Origin: Serilophus lunatus
Lineage: Eukaryota > Chordata > Aves > Passeriformes > Eurylaimidae
Assembly: GCA_013399895.1 (NCBI GenBank)
Contig: VXBA01001340.1
Location: forward strand, 1-64,000
Direction of reading: 5' to 3'
Length of the DNA stretch: 64,000 bases
Part shown: in pieces, positions 50,321-60,395 of the stretch
How the letters are laid out: each line of letters starts with the position of its first letter
Numbering within the stretch: position 1 is the first letter of the stretch
Position numbers and translations under genes: made by a program
The notes under the pieces: model-generated
Database searches by the model: none
Told to the model about the DNA's origin: nothing
Seen by the model: only the letters and a program-made list of their open reading frames with translations

Positions 50321-53170
50321 CTGTCAAGTGCAGCCTATCACTGAAGTTCTTGAACAACCAACGTATATGACAGTACAAGGTCCCACGATGTATTGCATTG
50401 CAGTAAAATATCTTCAATCAGCCAAGATATAGGCTAAGAAACAGTATCAGGACATCTCGTATGTCAGTATGTATGTCAACTTGAACAAATGAAACCCACT
50501 TATTTTGGGGTCCCTATGTCTAGGGACTGTACCGCTGACAAATTAATCTGAGCCAAGAAATGAAAAAGTGATCGAAGGAGGGTCAGAGAACTGAAAGTGC
50601 CTCAGATGCATGCCACCTCCACACACCTTTCTTTAAAGAATCTGCTTTCAGCTCTGAAAGGAGGGCGAAAAAGCATTTTTCTGTAAGAACAAGGGAGCAT
50701 AAGCACAGTGTAGAGGAAAAGTCAGGAGATACCTTGTGCCCATTTTCCCATACAAGAGAGACAATTGTCCATAGAGGTGGCCAGAGCCAACTTTATGCAA
50801 ATCTCCAAGTTTTGAAACTATATCACATATAAAGCTGAATGATTTTACCCTAAACTCCTCATAGTGACTTTTCCAGATGACACAATAGACACTGCACAAA
50901 ACTTCCACTTAGCAATTCTGCCACTTATTTTGTGTCTCTGAAGAACAGCCCTTTCATTAATTAACCTGCACTGACTACTGCTGTAGTTACGATCTCCATG
51001 ATCAGACGTTAGGCTTGCAAATTTCTGTGCTGTTATTGTGACCTTAGCTTTACAGTATTCCCTTCTTTTTTAAGCAAAGTCAGCGACTATAATACTGAGA
51101 GCTTACTTAAAGGACTACAGTACTTTTCATATCATTTGTATTTCATTTTTAAATTTGAAGGCCGTTAAAATAATACCCATCTTCTGTGGCTCAAGAACAC
51201 ATTCTAGCTAGGTCAAATCATATTTTTTATCATACAAAGCAGACTGTAGAGAAATCACGTCCTCCCTGTCTGTTTAAAATGCAGCTCGCATTGACAGCTA
51301 AGCATAGATCTGGAGATCTAAAGACTTAGAGATCAGGCGTATTTGTTAGTTTCTCCTTCTCTCACAAAGTGAATTAGATATTAAGGTTTTAATCAGGTCT
51401 TTATTCAGTGCAACTGGATTGTTTGTCTTGGTGGAATGGAGGGTGCTTTTTCTTTGAAAAATTATAAGGCAAAGGAAGTAAATTTTTAAGTATGATTCAT
51501 GATTTTTGGCTCGTCTTTCTTGGACAATGCTACTTCAAATCACTGGATGCTAGTTCTGTACAACTATGTGTTGCCAAAATAGTTTCCAGAGCTAAAAGAA
51601 CAAACCCTCTTATAGACACACTATACAATTTTCATTAAAAAATAATGGAGTTCCAGCAAAACTGATGGCATGAGTGACTACCATGACAGACAGAGCTTTT
51701 TATTACAACGATCTTTGGCATTAACTGTGATTTGGTGAGCACTCACTGAGTGGATTATCTTGTTCAGATTAAAAAATTACAGCAAACGATGTTAAATAGG
51801 TGGATTTTTAAAAGCGTTTTTTTGTTGTTGTTGCTTGAACTATTCGTTTAGCTCACTCATCACTGTTAGTGTTCTGAAACATTCTTTATTATTTCATGCA
51901 CATCTTTCCCCTTATTACAGTTTCAGCTCCCATTTTTATGCTTTAACTCACTTAACTAGTAAACACTGGGTTGTCCAATATACCTTTGTAGCTCTTCATT
52001 GGCTTTTGTATTTTATTCGTGATTGTTTTCATGAGCATATATGCAGTGCTCAACAGGAAATTCGTATGTGTTCACAGAAGCTAGGCTAAACTTAATACGC
52101 TTCTAATAATGCCTGTAAAACAGCTAGAAAGATTGTTACCATGTTCTTTCCTCATTGCATTTCTCCTTTTTTAAACATTTTTTTGTTCTATCACCAGGTT
52201 CAATATTTAGATTTTTCACTTCCCCATGCTGTTTGATTATCAGTTTCTTACAGAATGTGATTCACATTTCATGAAGAGGAATTTAAAAAGAGGAAATTAA
52301 GGTATGCATTCCTAATATGACAGTTGGAGGAGGATAGCTAAATTTAATACAATTCAGACAAGAAACTTGTAAGTCTTTCTGACTGCACTCAAGGATGCGT
52401 CCATCCATTTTCAATGGCAGGTGTTATCCTTATACCATAAGATATTACCTTTCTAAAGCTAAGATTTTTTTTATTTTTGCCAAATTTTGCATAAGCAAGG
52501 ACACCTAGGCTTATTATCCATTTTCATTTTTCTACATTCCTTCAGACCATCTTCTTAAAAAAAAGGACAAACAAGCAAAAGAGGTCCCTGATCTTAACTA
52601 GGGCTTGTGATCAACACTGAAATATAAATATTAAAAAGAGTTATCCCTTGGGAAATGGATATGCATGAGAACAGAATAAGCTTTTGCACAGATGCTGTTT
52701 GTTTCCACAGTTCAGATGTATTACAATGCAATCCATCCATACTGAAAACAAAATAAAAAAACCTCTTAGAAATCAAAATAAACTTGGATTCTTCATTTTG
52801 ATTAAGACAGAAAAAAACAACTTACCTGCTGATTGAGGCCATGGGTAGATCTTGAAATAGTGCTAGAGAACCCCTCCATCATACACTTCATTTATAGGTT
52901 GGAAGACTCCCAGACTGAGAGTACAAGATATCACTGGGGATTTTTGTTTGTAAAGTTAAATCCATAGAATCTTCCATCTATTCTCTATAGACTCTGTCAA
53001 AACCATTGTTCTGTTACTTACTGTGCTTGTGGTTAAACTATGATTTTCAAGATCCTATATACTAATCCACAGGAAAACTCAGCAAAAACAGTCAATACTT
53101 CTGAGAGCTCAGGCAATTAAACAGAATAGGGCCCTATTATTCTGGAGGAGTTTAACAGCTCCATAAAGCA

Positions 53171-53200
53171 TTTCTTTTCTTTTTTTTTTTTTTCTTTCCT
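53171..53200. repeat. T-rich low-complexity run
   Basis: The run reads tttcttttct followed by 13 T, then ctttcct. It is a pyrimidine-only tract, and the lysine run in the minus-strand open frame here is an artefact of it. Confidence 0.85.
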
Positions 53201-54386
53201 CTGATCGAGAGTTGTAATGTTTGAAAGACTTGAACTTCCCTACTTTCCAACCAACTGCTTAAAACTACTAAATTGACTGTCTCGTTATTTGAGGCTTCCG
53301 AATTATGCAGCGAACATTCACAATGATTGGCTAATCTACCATGAACTTTACTCTCAGAATTTGTGAGAGGAGTGTGAAACAGCAATTGGCATGAAGACTA
53401 CAACTATAAATTAAGTAACATTAAGATGATTATACAAAGTAACATAGATAAGGGCACTGCCAGCTGCAAATCATACTGCCTTCTAGCAAGCAATTTCTGT
53501 AGACTAGGAAAGCGACAGTCTACTATATTAGTGATTTTCAGCTTTCTACTGGGAGAATAATTCTACATCGGTATATTGTTATTTCATCATTGAGATGAAT
53601 TCTATATAATTAGTTTCTAATATGTCTTCATGAAATCTAAATCTTTAATCATCATTGATGGGTTTCTCTGAATTCCTTCCAGCTTTCTGGTGCCAGCTTG
53701 TCCATGATTCAAACCTACTCCTTGCAGCACTGCAAAATGAAAGGACAATTTGCTCCTGAGATCTGTATAAATAGAGGGTGATCCAGCGGGAAGGCTGTTA
53801 AACTGGGCATAGTTTCTTAATAATAGGCTATAACTTAAAAAAACAAAGAAGAAATTAACAGCAATGGCTTACAGTATATATTGTTATCTCACATATCGAT
53901 TTCTGTCAACTGAATGTTAATTTTCTTTCACGGAACTTTCCACATGAACAGCACAAATCCTTAAAGGAATCAGCTGGAGGCTTTTGTCTATCACTAAAAA
54001 ATGACCATATGCTTCTATCTCAGTTGTTAGTCTGTGCTACAGTCCTCATACTTCATGTCATTTTGAAGACTTTAATGAAATGCCTTGTCAGAAATCTATA
54101 TGGCTATGATCTCCCATGCTCTGCAGGGAGCTGACTAAAGAAGTAAGAAGTATTTCAGGTGAGTCCCAAAGGAAAATGTGGCAGCTGAGCTGGAGTAGCA
54201 TTAGACTGTAAGTCAATGCAGGCTGGCTGTTGTTAATTTGAATTTTGTGTTAATAATTGAAGCAGTAAGGTCTATCCTACAAATGTCAAGTACAGAAATG
54301 GACAGGCACTGAGTGAGCATCTGTGAAGTTGAGATGCTGGGGAGAAGAGTCAGGTACAGTGCTGAGACTTGGCATTTTCTGAGAGA

Positions 54387-54391
54387 GTAAC
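54387..54391. repeat. Left target-site duplication of the second LTR
   Basis: gtaac lies immediately left of the TG that opens the LTR on the plus strand and is repeated at 55232-55236. Confidence 0.88.
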
Positions 54392-54478
54392 TGTTGTGGT
54401 TTAAGCACCACTGTTTTAATTAAGGGCTAGCTTGACAGTGACGAGAAGACTGAACAGAATGTAACAACAGAGAAACAG

Positions 54479-54484
54479 TTTATT
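54479..54484 (-). terminator. LTR polyadenylation signal AATAAA
   Basis: Plus-strand tttatt reads AATAAA on the minus strand, about 90 bases before the 3' end of the LTR and followed by a GT-rich stretch (CTGTTTCTCTGTTGTT), as expected downstream of a cleavage site. Confidence 0.7.
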
Positions 54485-54924
54485 TGTCTGGAGCTCAACT
54501 AAAGAAAAACACAGTTTAAGGGAACTCTAGACTCAACACATAATTAAACCCAACAAAAACCACGCGAAAGGGAAAAAAAAGAAAAAAAAGAAATAAGGGA
54601 ACTGCTTTCAAAGCCCAGGCAGGCTGGCCCGGGGAAAGCAGTGGGAAGGGAAAGCCATTTTCTCTTCTCTCTCCCTCTCTCTGGTGGTAGCCAACTCCCA
54701 GCCCTTGAAGTCTCTGGAAAACACAACACAGTGAAAATTCCTCCCCCCAACCCGGGATGTTGTTTGAGGAAGTTTTTCCACCTGCAGTTGTGCTGGTGTG
54801 GCTCCGGTGCCGATGGGGGTGGGCTGAGTCAAGCCACGAGGCCTGGGAGTCGGAGAAGGGGAGCCGTGCTGCTGCTCTCCAGCTTTGCAGGAAGCCAAAG
54901 AGAGTGAACTTCCGTTGCTTCGGG

Positions 54925-54991
54925 CTTTTAAGCTCTCCAAATCCCGCGTGAATCTCGCAGTCCTCTTCCCGGTTTCGCTACTTTGGATTGG
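54925..54991 (-). promoter_or_regulatory. LTR promoter: CCAAT box and TTAAAAG
   Basis: On the minus strand CCAAT at 54987-54991 (GGCCAATCC) is followed about 60 bases later by CTTAAAAG at 54925-54932. Spacing and order suit a retroviral U3 promoter. A second TATA-like word, GGTATAAACC, lies at about 55146-55155, near the start of the LTR and less well placed. The TTAAAAG site is intact enough that residual promoter activity is conceivable. Confidence 0.5.
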
Positions 54992-55132
54992 CCAGCGGTC
55001 CGCGGGGGGAAACCTGCACCCTCACCGCCACCCGCATGGCCGGGCTGGGGCCGCGCCGGCAATCGTCGCCGGTCCACGTTTCGGTGAGTTCTTGTTAAGC
55101 GAACTGTGGGGGAACAACCGGGGCGACCCCTC

Positions 55133-55133
55133 N
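55133..55133. other. Single N inside the second LTR
   Basis: One N sits between gacccctc and aaaaaacccc in the GC-rich U3 part of the LTR. Its real length may differ. Confidence 0.95.
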
Positions 55134-55231
55134 AAAAAACCCCAGGGTTTATACCAGAACGGGGACCCCTTTCCCTCCCCCTCCCTCTAAGAACCCCGCA
55201 ACCCCCTCCCCTCCCTTCTCAAACCCCCACA

Positions 55232-55236
55232 GTAAC
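55232..55236. repeat. Right target-site duplication of the second LTR
   Basis: gtaac follows directly after the CA that closes the LTR on the plus strand. It matches 54387-54391 exactly. Confidence 0.88.
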
Positions 55237-57370
55237 AGATATACTGTAGTTCATACAGCAGATCACTACAGCCTTCCTTCAATAGCTGTAACCTTTCCGT
55301 ACCCACTTGTTTTTAACATCAAGGGGAAGAAGGCACCTGGCAATATGGGAAAGATAATATCTCAATGCCCGCCACTCTATGAAGGGAAATAAGCAGAGGG
55401 AGAAAGGCAAATCCACAGTGCTCTTGCTTGTCCTGATGAACAGGCAGGATGTGGAGTGACAAGAGATGTTTTCAGAAAGAAGAAAGAGCTGTTTTCTTTC
55501 CTCCGCTATCCTCATCACTGGAAAGGAAGCATTGTGGTTTTGATCCGAGTGCTTCTGAGCCGAAAAAAGGTCTCTTTCATGTTGGCATAGATGCAGGCAC
55601 ACATGTATAACCATCTCACCAGGATAAGAGTCTTTCCTTCCTGCAATCTCAATTGAGCAAACCACTCTTCCCAATAATGGCAAGCAAGTGTTGAAGTTAA
55701 CTGCAGTAAACTGCTGAATTTAATGTTAAGCACACTGTTAAAATACCTTGTTGACACTAGATATAAGCATTTCTGAGGCCACAGCAAGGGGTGCAGAGGC
55801 TCCTAGAGCATAACAGCAACTACAGAGCAGATTTCCTTGCTGCAGACAGCTTTGGGGAGAACCCTTTTCTGTTTATCCACAAGGAAATGCCATACTCTTT
55901 ATGCAGTTTTTCAAAAGAGATAGGATTAGTAGTTATGTTCTTCTATTTGGTAAACAAAATGAACAACTTTAACAACAGATTAATCTCTCTCAGATAGTCG
56001 AAAAAAATAGAGTTCTACAATGAACTCCATAAATATAGTAAGTGAAGCCAACTTGTTATTCCATATATGAGCATAACTTGTCTCAAACTATAGCATGGTT
56101 GTCCTGTAGTATCTGCCCAATCATATAAATGGTACTGAACACCTCTGTCACAGAATAAAACTATTTAAATATCACCAATCTACCATTCTTTTTAGATATG
56201 AGAGTAACCAAAATTCCTCTATTCTTCAAGAGAATGAATAAAACCTACTGTTTATTGAAGTGACATAGGGACACACTGTCTCAGGCACTCAAGTGAAAAG
56301 ACGGCCAGCATAAGAAAAATGAACATCACGTTAATGGTTTATTAAATCTCTTGAGTGTGCTTTGCAAGATGTTCATCAAATCTCTTTAAAAATTCAGAAT
56401 TTTTCTCAGTTATCTCAAAATATTTAAGTCCCAAAATATAAAACAAGTGATTACCTTTTTCATTTTACTTTTTTATTACTTTCATTAGAAAAGACCTAAA
56501 ATCTCTCATGTCAGATACACGTCCTTCCTGTATCACACCACGCCAGCACTTTCATGGTGAAGTTCTCTTTCTTTAAAAACATGCAATTAGGCATAAACAA
56601 CCCTTGGAAGAGATTGCCTAAGATTTGTGCAGGATGGCTTTTTATACTATTTACATTGTATCATTTATTTCTGTATAATATAAATATATATTAAGAGTAT
56701 GATATAAATAAATACAGAAGACCTTTATGTAGCCCTTTAAATAAGATGAGGTGATTTCCAAGGATCATTTATATACAGTGGATGTAAAAAACGCCTATTT
56801 TACTAAAGGAATTACGCACTTTTTCCAGAGTAGTTGAAGAGAATGCTTTACTATGCAGAAGAAAAGTGTATTTTCCCCAGTTTTTAGAGGCAATTAGTGC
56901 TTTTAATTAAATATTTGAACTTTAGTTTTCTTCCTTTTCCCCAGCTGCATCAGGTGCACACACATCCCATAATTACTTTCCTCTGCAGATAAGCCTCATC
57001 TTTTGTCCTTGATCATTCACAGCTACACATCACGACCAGAACAGTGCAAATAACAAGCAGTGAGCTAGCACACATGCGAAATTTAGAGGAATTCTGCTGG
57101 TGAGATTGATTTGACTCTTAAACATTTTCAAGATGGAGTTGAGGTGATCCATCCCTTTATATTCTAGTCATACATATGGGGGCTCTTTGGCAGGGTAGGA
57201 GGGAGGTGCTTCTTCTTACTTTTTCCCATTTCTTCTTAAAAATTAGAGAAGTATTAGATGCACATAGCTATTAGAGTAATTTTGTGACATAATTTAGATA
57301 CTAATAAAAAAACCCAACATATAATCTTGAAACCTTGATCATTTGTTTTTTCTTTCTTAATACTCTTTAT

Positions 57371-57443
57371 ACTTATATAAATATATACATTTTTATATAT
57401 ATATACAGAGAGAGAGAGAATATATAAATATATGTATATATAC
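57371..57443. repeat. Compound TA and GA microsatellite
   Basis: Interrupted ta repeats (atatataaatatatacat, tatatatatatac) flank a block of agagagagagag, followed by more ta units. Such compound dinucleotide runs vary in length between individuals. The Y, I and K runs in the minus-strand frame here come from the repeat. Confidence 0.9.
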
Positions 57444-58458
57444 TTTTCTTTGCAATCTATGAGAAGGACACAGAAACGTATCACCCAAAGAATATATGGG
57501 ACAAGCAATTGCAAAAAGAAATCTTTTTTCCCATGGTGAAACTTTTTAGAAAGCAGAACTGTACAAATCTCTGTCTATTTACATAGCATTTGCTGAAATG
57601 TCAATTAATGCAAACTGAAGGCAAATAGCCAATGAATATGTTTAAGAAGAAAAAAGCAAAATATGTTTTTTAATCGGTAAAACATAAAATTATAAAAGGT
57701 ACAGGAAAATAAAACTACTTAAATTACAGAGATACTAGAAATGAAACAGCTGTTAGAACTTCTTTGTAGGCATCTATTGAGGAGCAAATTCTTAAAGGCA
57801 GCACAAAGCATTCAGAAGAAACTAACTAAAGTTAGAGCAAGAAAATCTCATTGTAATGAGTCATTGCTTAACTACCAGTGAGAAGGATGTGCTTGAAATA
57901 TCAGGGTTTGTGTTTACCTATCATAAGGTAACAAGAACTTCTTCAGGGTTAGAAAACACTTTTCTTGGCAGAACTTCCTCCTTGTGCTTTTACAGCATTG
58001 AAGCCCAAGGTGGCAGTGTTACCTTCTGGGATTGCTCTCTGCATCCCAGAAAGGAGGGTGAAGTGCCTTCAAGACAGTACTCGGCAACCTCCCAACAACT
58101 GCTTAAGATAAGGTGCCACTTCAGAGAGTTGACTTGTCCTTCCAATAGAGCAACAGAGAGAATTCTCCTCAGAGAGAATTCGGTCTCACTAATAATTTTT
58201 CAGAACACATGCTCATTAGAAAACTCCTCTAGCTAATTATCAGGCCACCCTACATTTTTCTCTCTTTTGGTGTGCAACATGTGTTATGCACTGCGGGGTA
58301 CCATTTTGAACCAAGAAATGGAGGAAAAGAAAGATGAACCTCTTTTTCTTAAAAGCAAGCTTGGTCTTGCATTAATATACAATCATCATTTATTTTCTTT
58401 AAAATACATGATTATCTTCTTAACAAACCTCACAATGGGTAAAGCAGATAAAAACAGC

Positions 58459-58484
58459 TTTACAATCTACTTTACAATCTACTC
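58459..58484. repeat. 12-bp tandem duplication
   Basis: The word tttacaatctac occurs twice in direct succession. It is a small slippage duplication. Confidence 0.8.
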
Positions 58485-59569
58485 AGATTGAAACAGCAAT
58501 CTAACTTTTTATAACCAGGAACTTTCAGGCAAATTCCTGAAACTGGCATTATTTTTCCATCCAAATTTTAGTGACAAAGTCAGATTCCTCAGGCACTATC
58601 TTCTAACTGTATTTGAGCAAGACAGTTGTTTAAAAATATTTGAATAACTTGCAGCATCTTTTTTTGTTTGCTTGTTTGCCTGTTCACAGTGTTCACAATG
58701 CAGAAATAAAGGAAAAATGTGGTCTATAAACCATCACAGCATAAGTTCAACTACACAAGCCGAGACAGATCAAGCAAAATTCAAAAGATAGCTCAGAATC
58801 ACATGAAAGCTTGAAAATTGAAGTCAGGAGCTACTCTGTTTGACTGCCTCGAAATTATCATGGCAAAGCAGCCTGTTCTGAAAAGATAAAGCAAACTGTT
58901 TTACTTCTACTCAGTCTTTATTTAAGCTAAGTAGAAAATGCAGAAAAGATCAATATGGAGAATCCAGCACTAATGACAGCATCACTTTAACAATTTTAAC
59001 CACCTTAAAATTTAGCATCTATACTTGAACTTGTCTTACAAATAATGCAAAGGAGGAGGGGGACTGACTCACATCCTGAGGGTTCACATTTTTTGTTTGC
59101 CATTTGGAGATGCTGGACAACAAATACAGACTAGAAATCTAATTTTTACTCAGCTATGCTTCCACCTAAGCATAAAAACAATATAATAAGCCTGAAGGAA
59201 TTTGAGGTTTAAGAGAACTCTTCTACAACAATAAAAACCTCCCTCATTCATTTAATTAATTCAATCATTTTATGAAAGAATCAGACATAATAAAATAGAT
59301 TAGGACTGCTATTGTAGCAGCTTTTTCATTATCACTGAAAACCAATAGTAATATTGTCAAATTAACAAGATTTAAAAAAGCATTCTAGGTTTTTATTGGG
59401 AATTTATAGAGTATGTGTCACAAATGCATTTATTAAAAATTAGTGACCTGGGTTACACAAAAATTCTGGTTAACTACCTTTTCCCCAAATATACCTTTTT
59501 AACTTTTCGGTGTTTTGCTTTCTTTAAAAAGACTGAACTGCTAGTGATTAATGATGCAAACATTCAACC

Positions 59570-60195
59570 ACCTGCAATGACCACCCAGACGCTGTAAGAG
59601 AGTAGACTATTGGTGCTAATGGCTCAATCAGCAGTGTGTCCTTTGCTAACAATGTGCAGAGTGGCCACCCAGATCAGGTGCTGAAGGTGTGCACATCCAA
59701 CACCTCAGGCTACAAGATGGATGTTAAACAAGGTAAAGGAAGATGCAAATCCTGTAAGGTGGGATAGTGTTTCCTTACACACATGACAGTTATAATAACT
59801 CCCCAGGACATTCACATGCAGCCTGAAGGTATTCATCTCTTGTTGATGAGCCAGAATGGACTAAGCTGCACTGACATAAGAGACAGCTGCAACATCTCAG
59901 AAGGTGTCCCGTGACTCAGAGTAGTACATCATCCAGTGTAAACCTTCCCACCCCAGGGGAGGTACTGGAGGCATTCCTACCTGAACTTGAGCATATATAA
60001 CTCCCTCATCACCCAGAGCTATCACCACCACCACGGATAGGGACTGTGCCACCTCTTTGATCAACGAACACTGGCATTGGAACAACTAAGTCTCATCTCT
60101 GAATCTAACAGTCTTAGGTCATCTGCAGGGCCTGCAGTCCTGTTCCAACTGCCTATACCAGCACTGCAGTTGCACTCCAGTGAGGCATGCAAGCA
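59570..60195. other. GC-richer segment of unknown origin next to a CR1 fragment
   Basis: The segment is more GC-rich than its surroundings and adjoins the right-hand CR1 fragment. On the minus strand a 62-codon frame (60085-59897) contains VVVVIALGDEGVIYAQVQVG and PPVPPLGWEGLHWMMYYSES, which reads more like decayed coding sequence than chance. It could belong to an older repeat into which, or next to which, CR1 inserted. I recognise no family. Confidence 0.2.
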
Positions 60196-60395
60196 GTCAC
60201 AGTCCTCCAGTTCAGGGCACTGAGACCCCCTAGGTGTGTCATCTGTGTTGAAGACAGAGGCAAATAAAGCATCAAATACCTCTGCCTTGTCTCTGTCCCT
60301 GTATGTGAGATGGCATCACATTCTCATCCTGTAATCAGCTGATATTTTTATGCCACCTATTGCCATTAATATACTTGAAAAAACTTTTAATAATA
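60196..60395 (-). mobile_element. CR1 LINE fragment, ORF2 between endonuclease and RT
   Basis: On the minus strand I read FFKYINGNRWHKNIS and, in another frame, DKAEVFDALFASVFNTDDTP followed by RGSQCPELEDCD. This is the CR1 ORF2 linker just before the reverse transcriptase. The second half matches the fragment at 22420-22500 closely (both have FNTDDxPRGSQCPELED), so both belong to related CR1 subfamilies. The right and left edges are abrupt, a frameshift separates the two blocks, and stops are present. Inactive fragment of about 200 bases. Confidence 0.92.

Larger units (their letters stand above)
35579..54391. other. Long AT-rich non-coding stretch, no gene recognised
   Basis: Nearly 19 kb in which I recognise no repeat family, exon or RNA gene. 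Visible structure is limited to T-rich and A-rich runs (45892-45905, A15 at 47802-47816, 53171-53192), a 23-base odd palindrome at 50298-50320, a moderately GC-rich segment at 43430-43840 with a 109-codon minus-strand frame, and many short open frames. Ancient, heavily decayed repeats may be present that need a profile search to detect. Confidence 0.5.
54392..55231 (-). mobile_element. Solo LTR of an endogenous retrovirus, minus strand
   Basis: On the minus strand the element begins TGTGGGGGTTTGAG at 55231 and ends GTGCTTAAACCACAACA at 54392. The 5-base target duplication gtaac flanks it exactly (54387-54391 and 55232-55236). It is 840 bases including one N. Landmarks in order are a CCAAT box at 54987-54991, a TTAAAAG TATA-like site at 54925-54932 and AATAAA at 54479-54484. 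The U3 part (about 54930-55130) is rich in CG dinucleotides, unlike the rest of the window, and a GC-rich stretch there includes gcggacc and ggccgcgccggc-type runs. No internal retroviral sequence or second LTR adjoins it, so it is a solo LTR. The ends and 5-bp duplication suggest an ERVL-like or related group. Overlapping open frames (54544-54951) are shadows. Confidence 0.9.
55237..60195. other. AT-rich non-coding stretch with a GC-richer right end
   Basis: No gene is recognised. The minus-strand frame at 55279-55683 (134 codons) and the plus-strand frame at 57856-58236 (126 codons) have no recognisable family or splice context. A TA/GA microsatellite lies at 57371-57443 and a 12-bp tandem duplication at about 58460-58483. 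From about 59570 the sequence becomes richer in G and C and is described separately. Confidence 0.5.

Noticed and set aside
54544..54951. Open frames on both strands of up to 110 codons
   Set aside because: They sit in the solo LTR and reflect its low stop density from high GC content.
57254..57514. 86-codon minus-strand frame with runs of Y, I and K
   Set aside because: The runs are translation of the TA/GA microsatellite.
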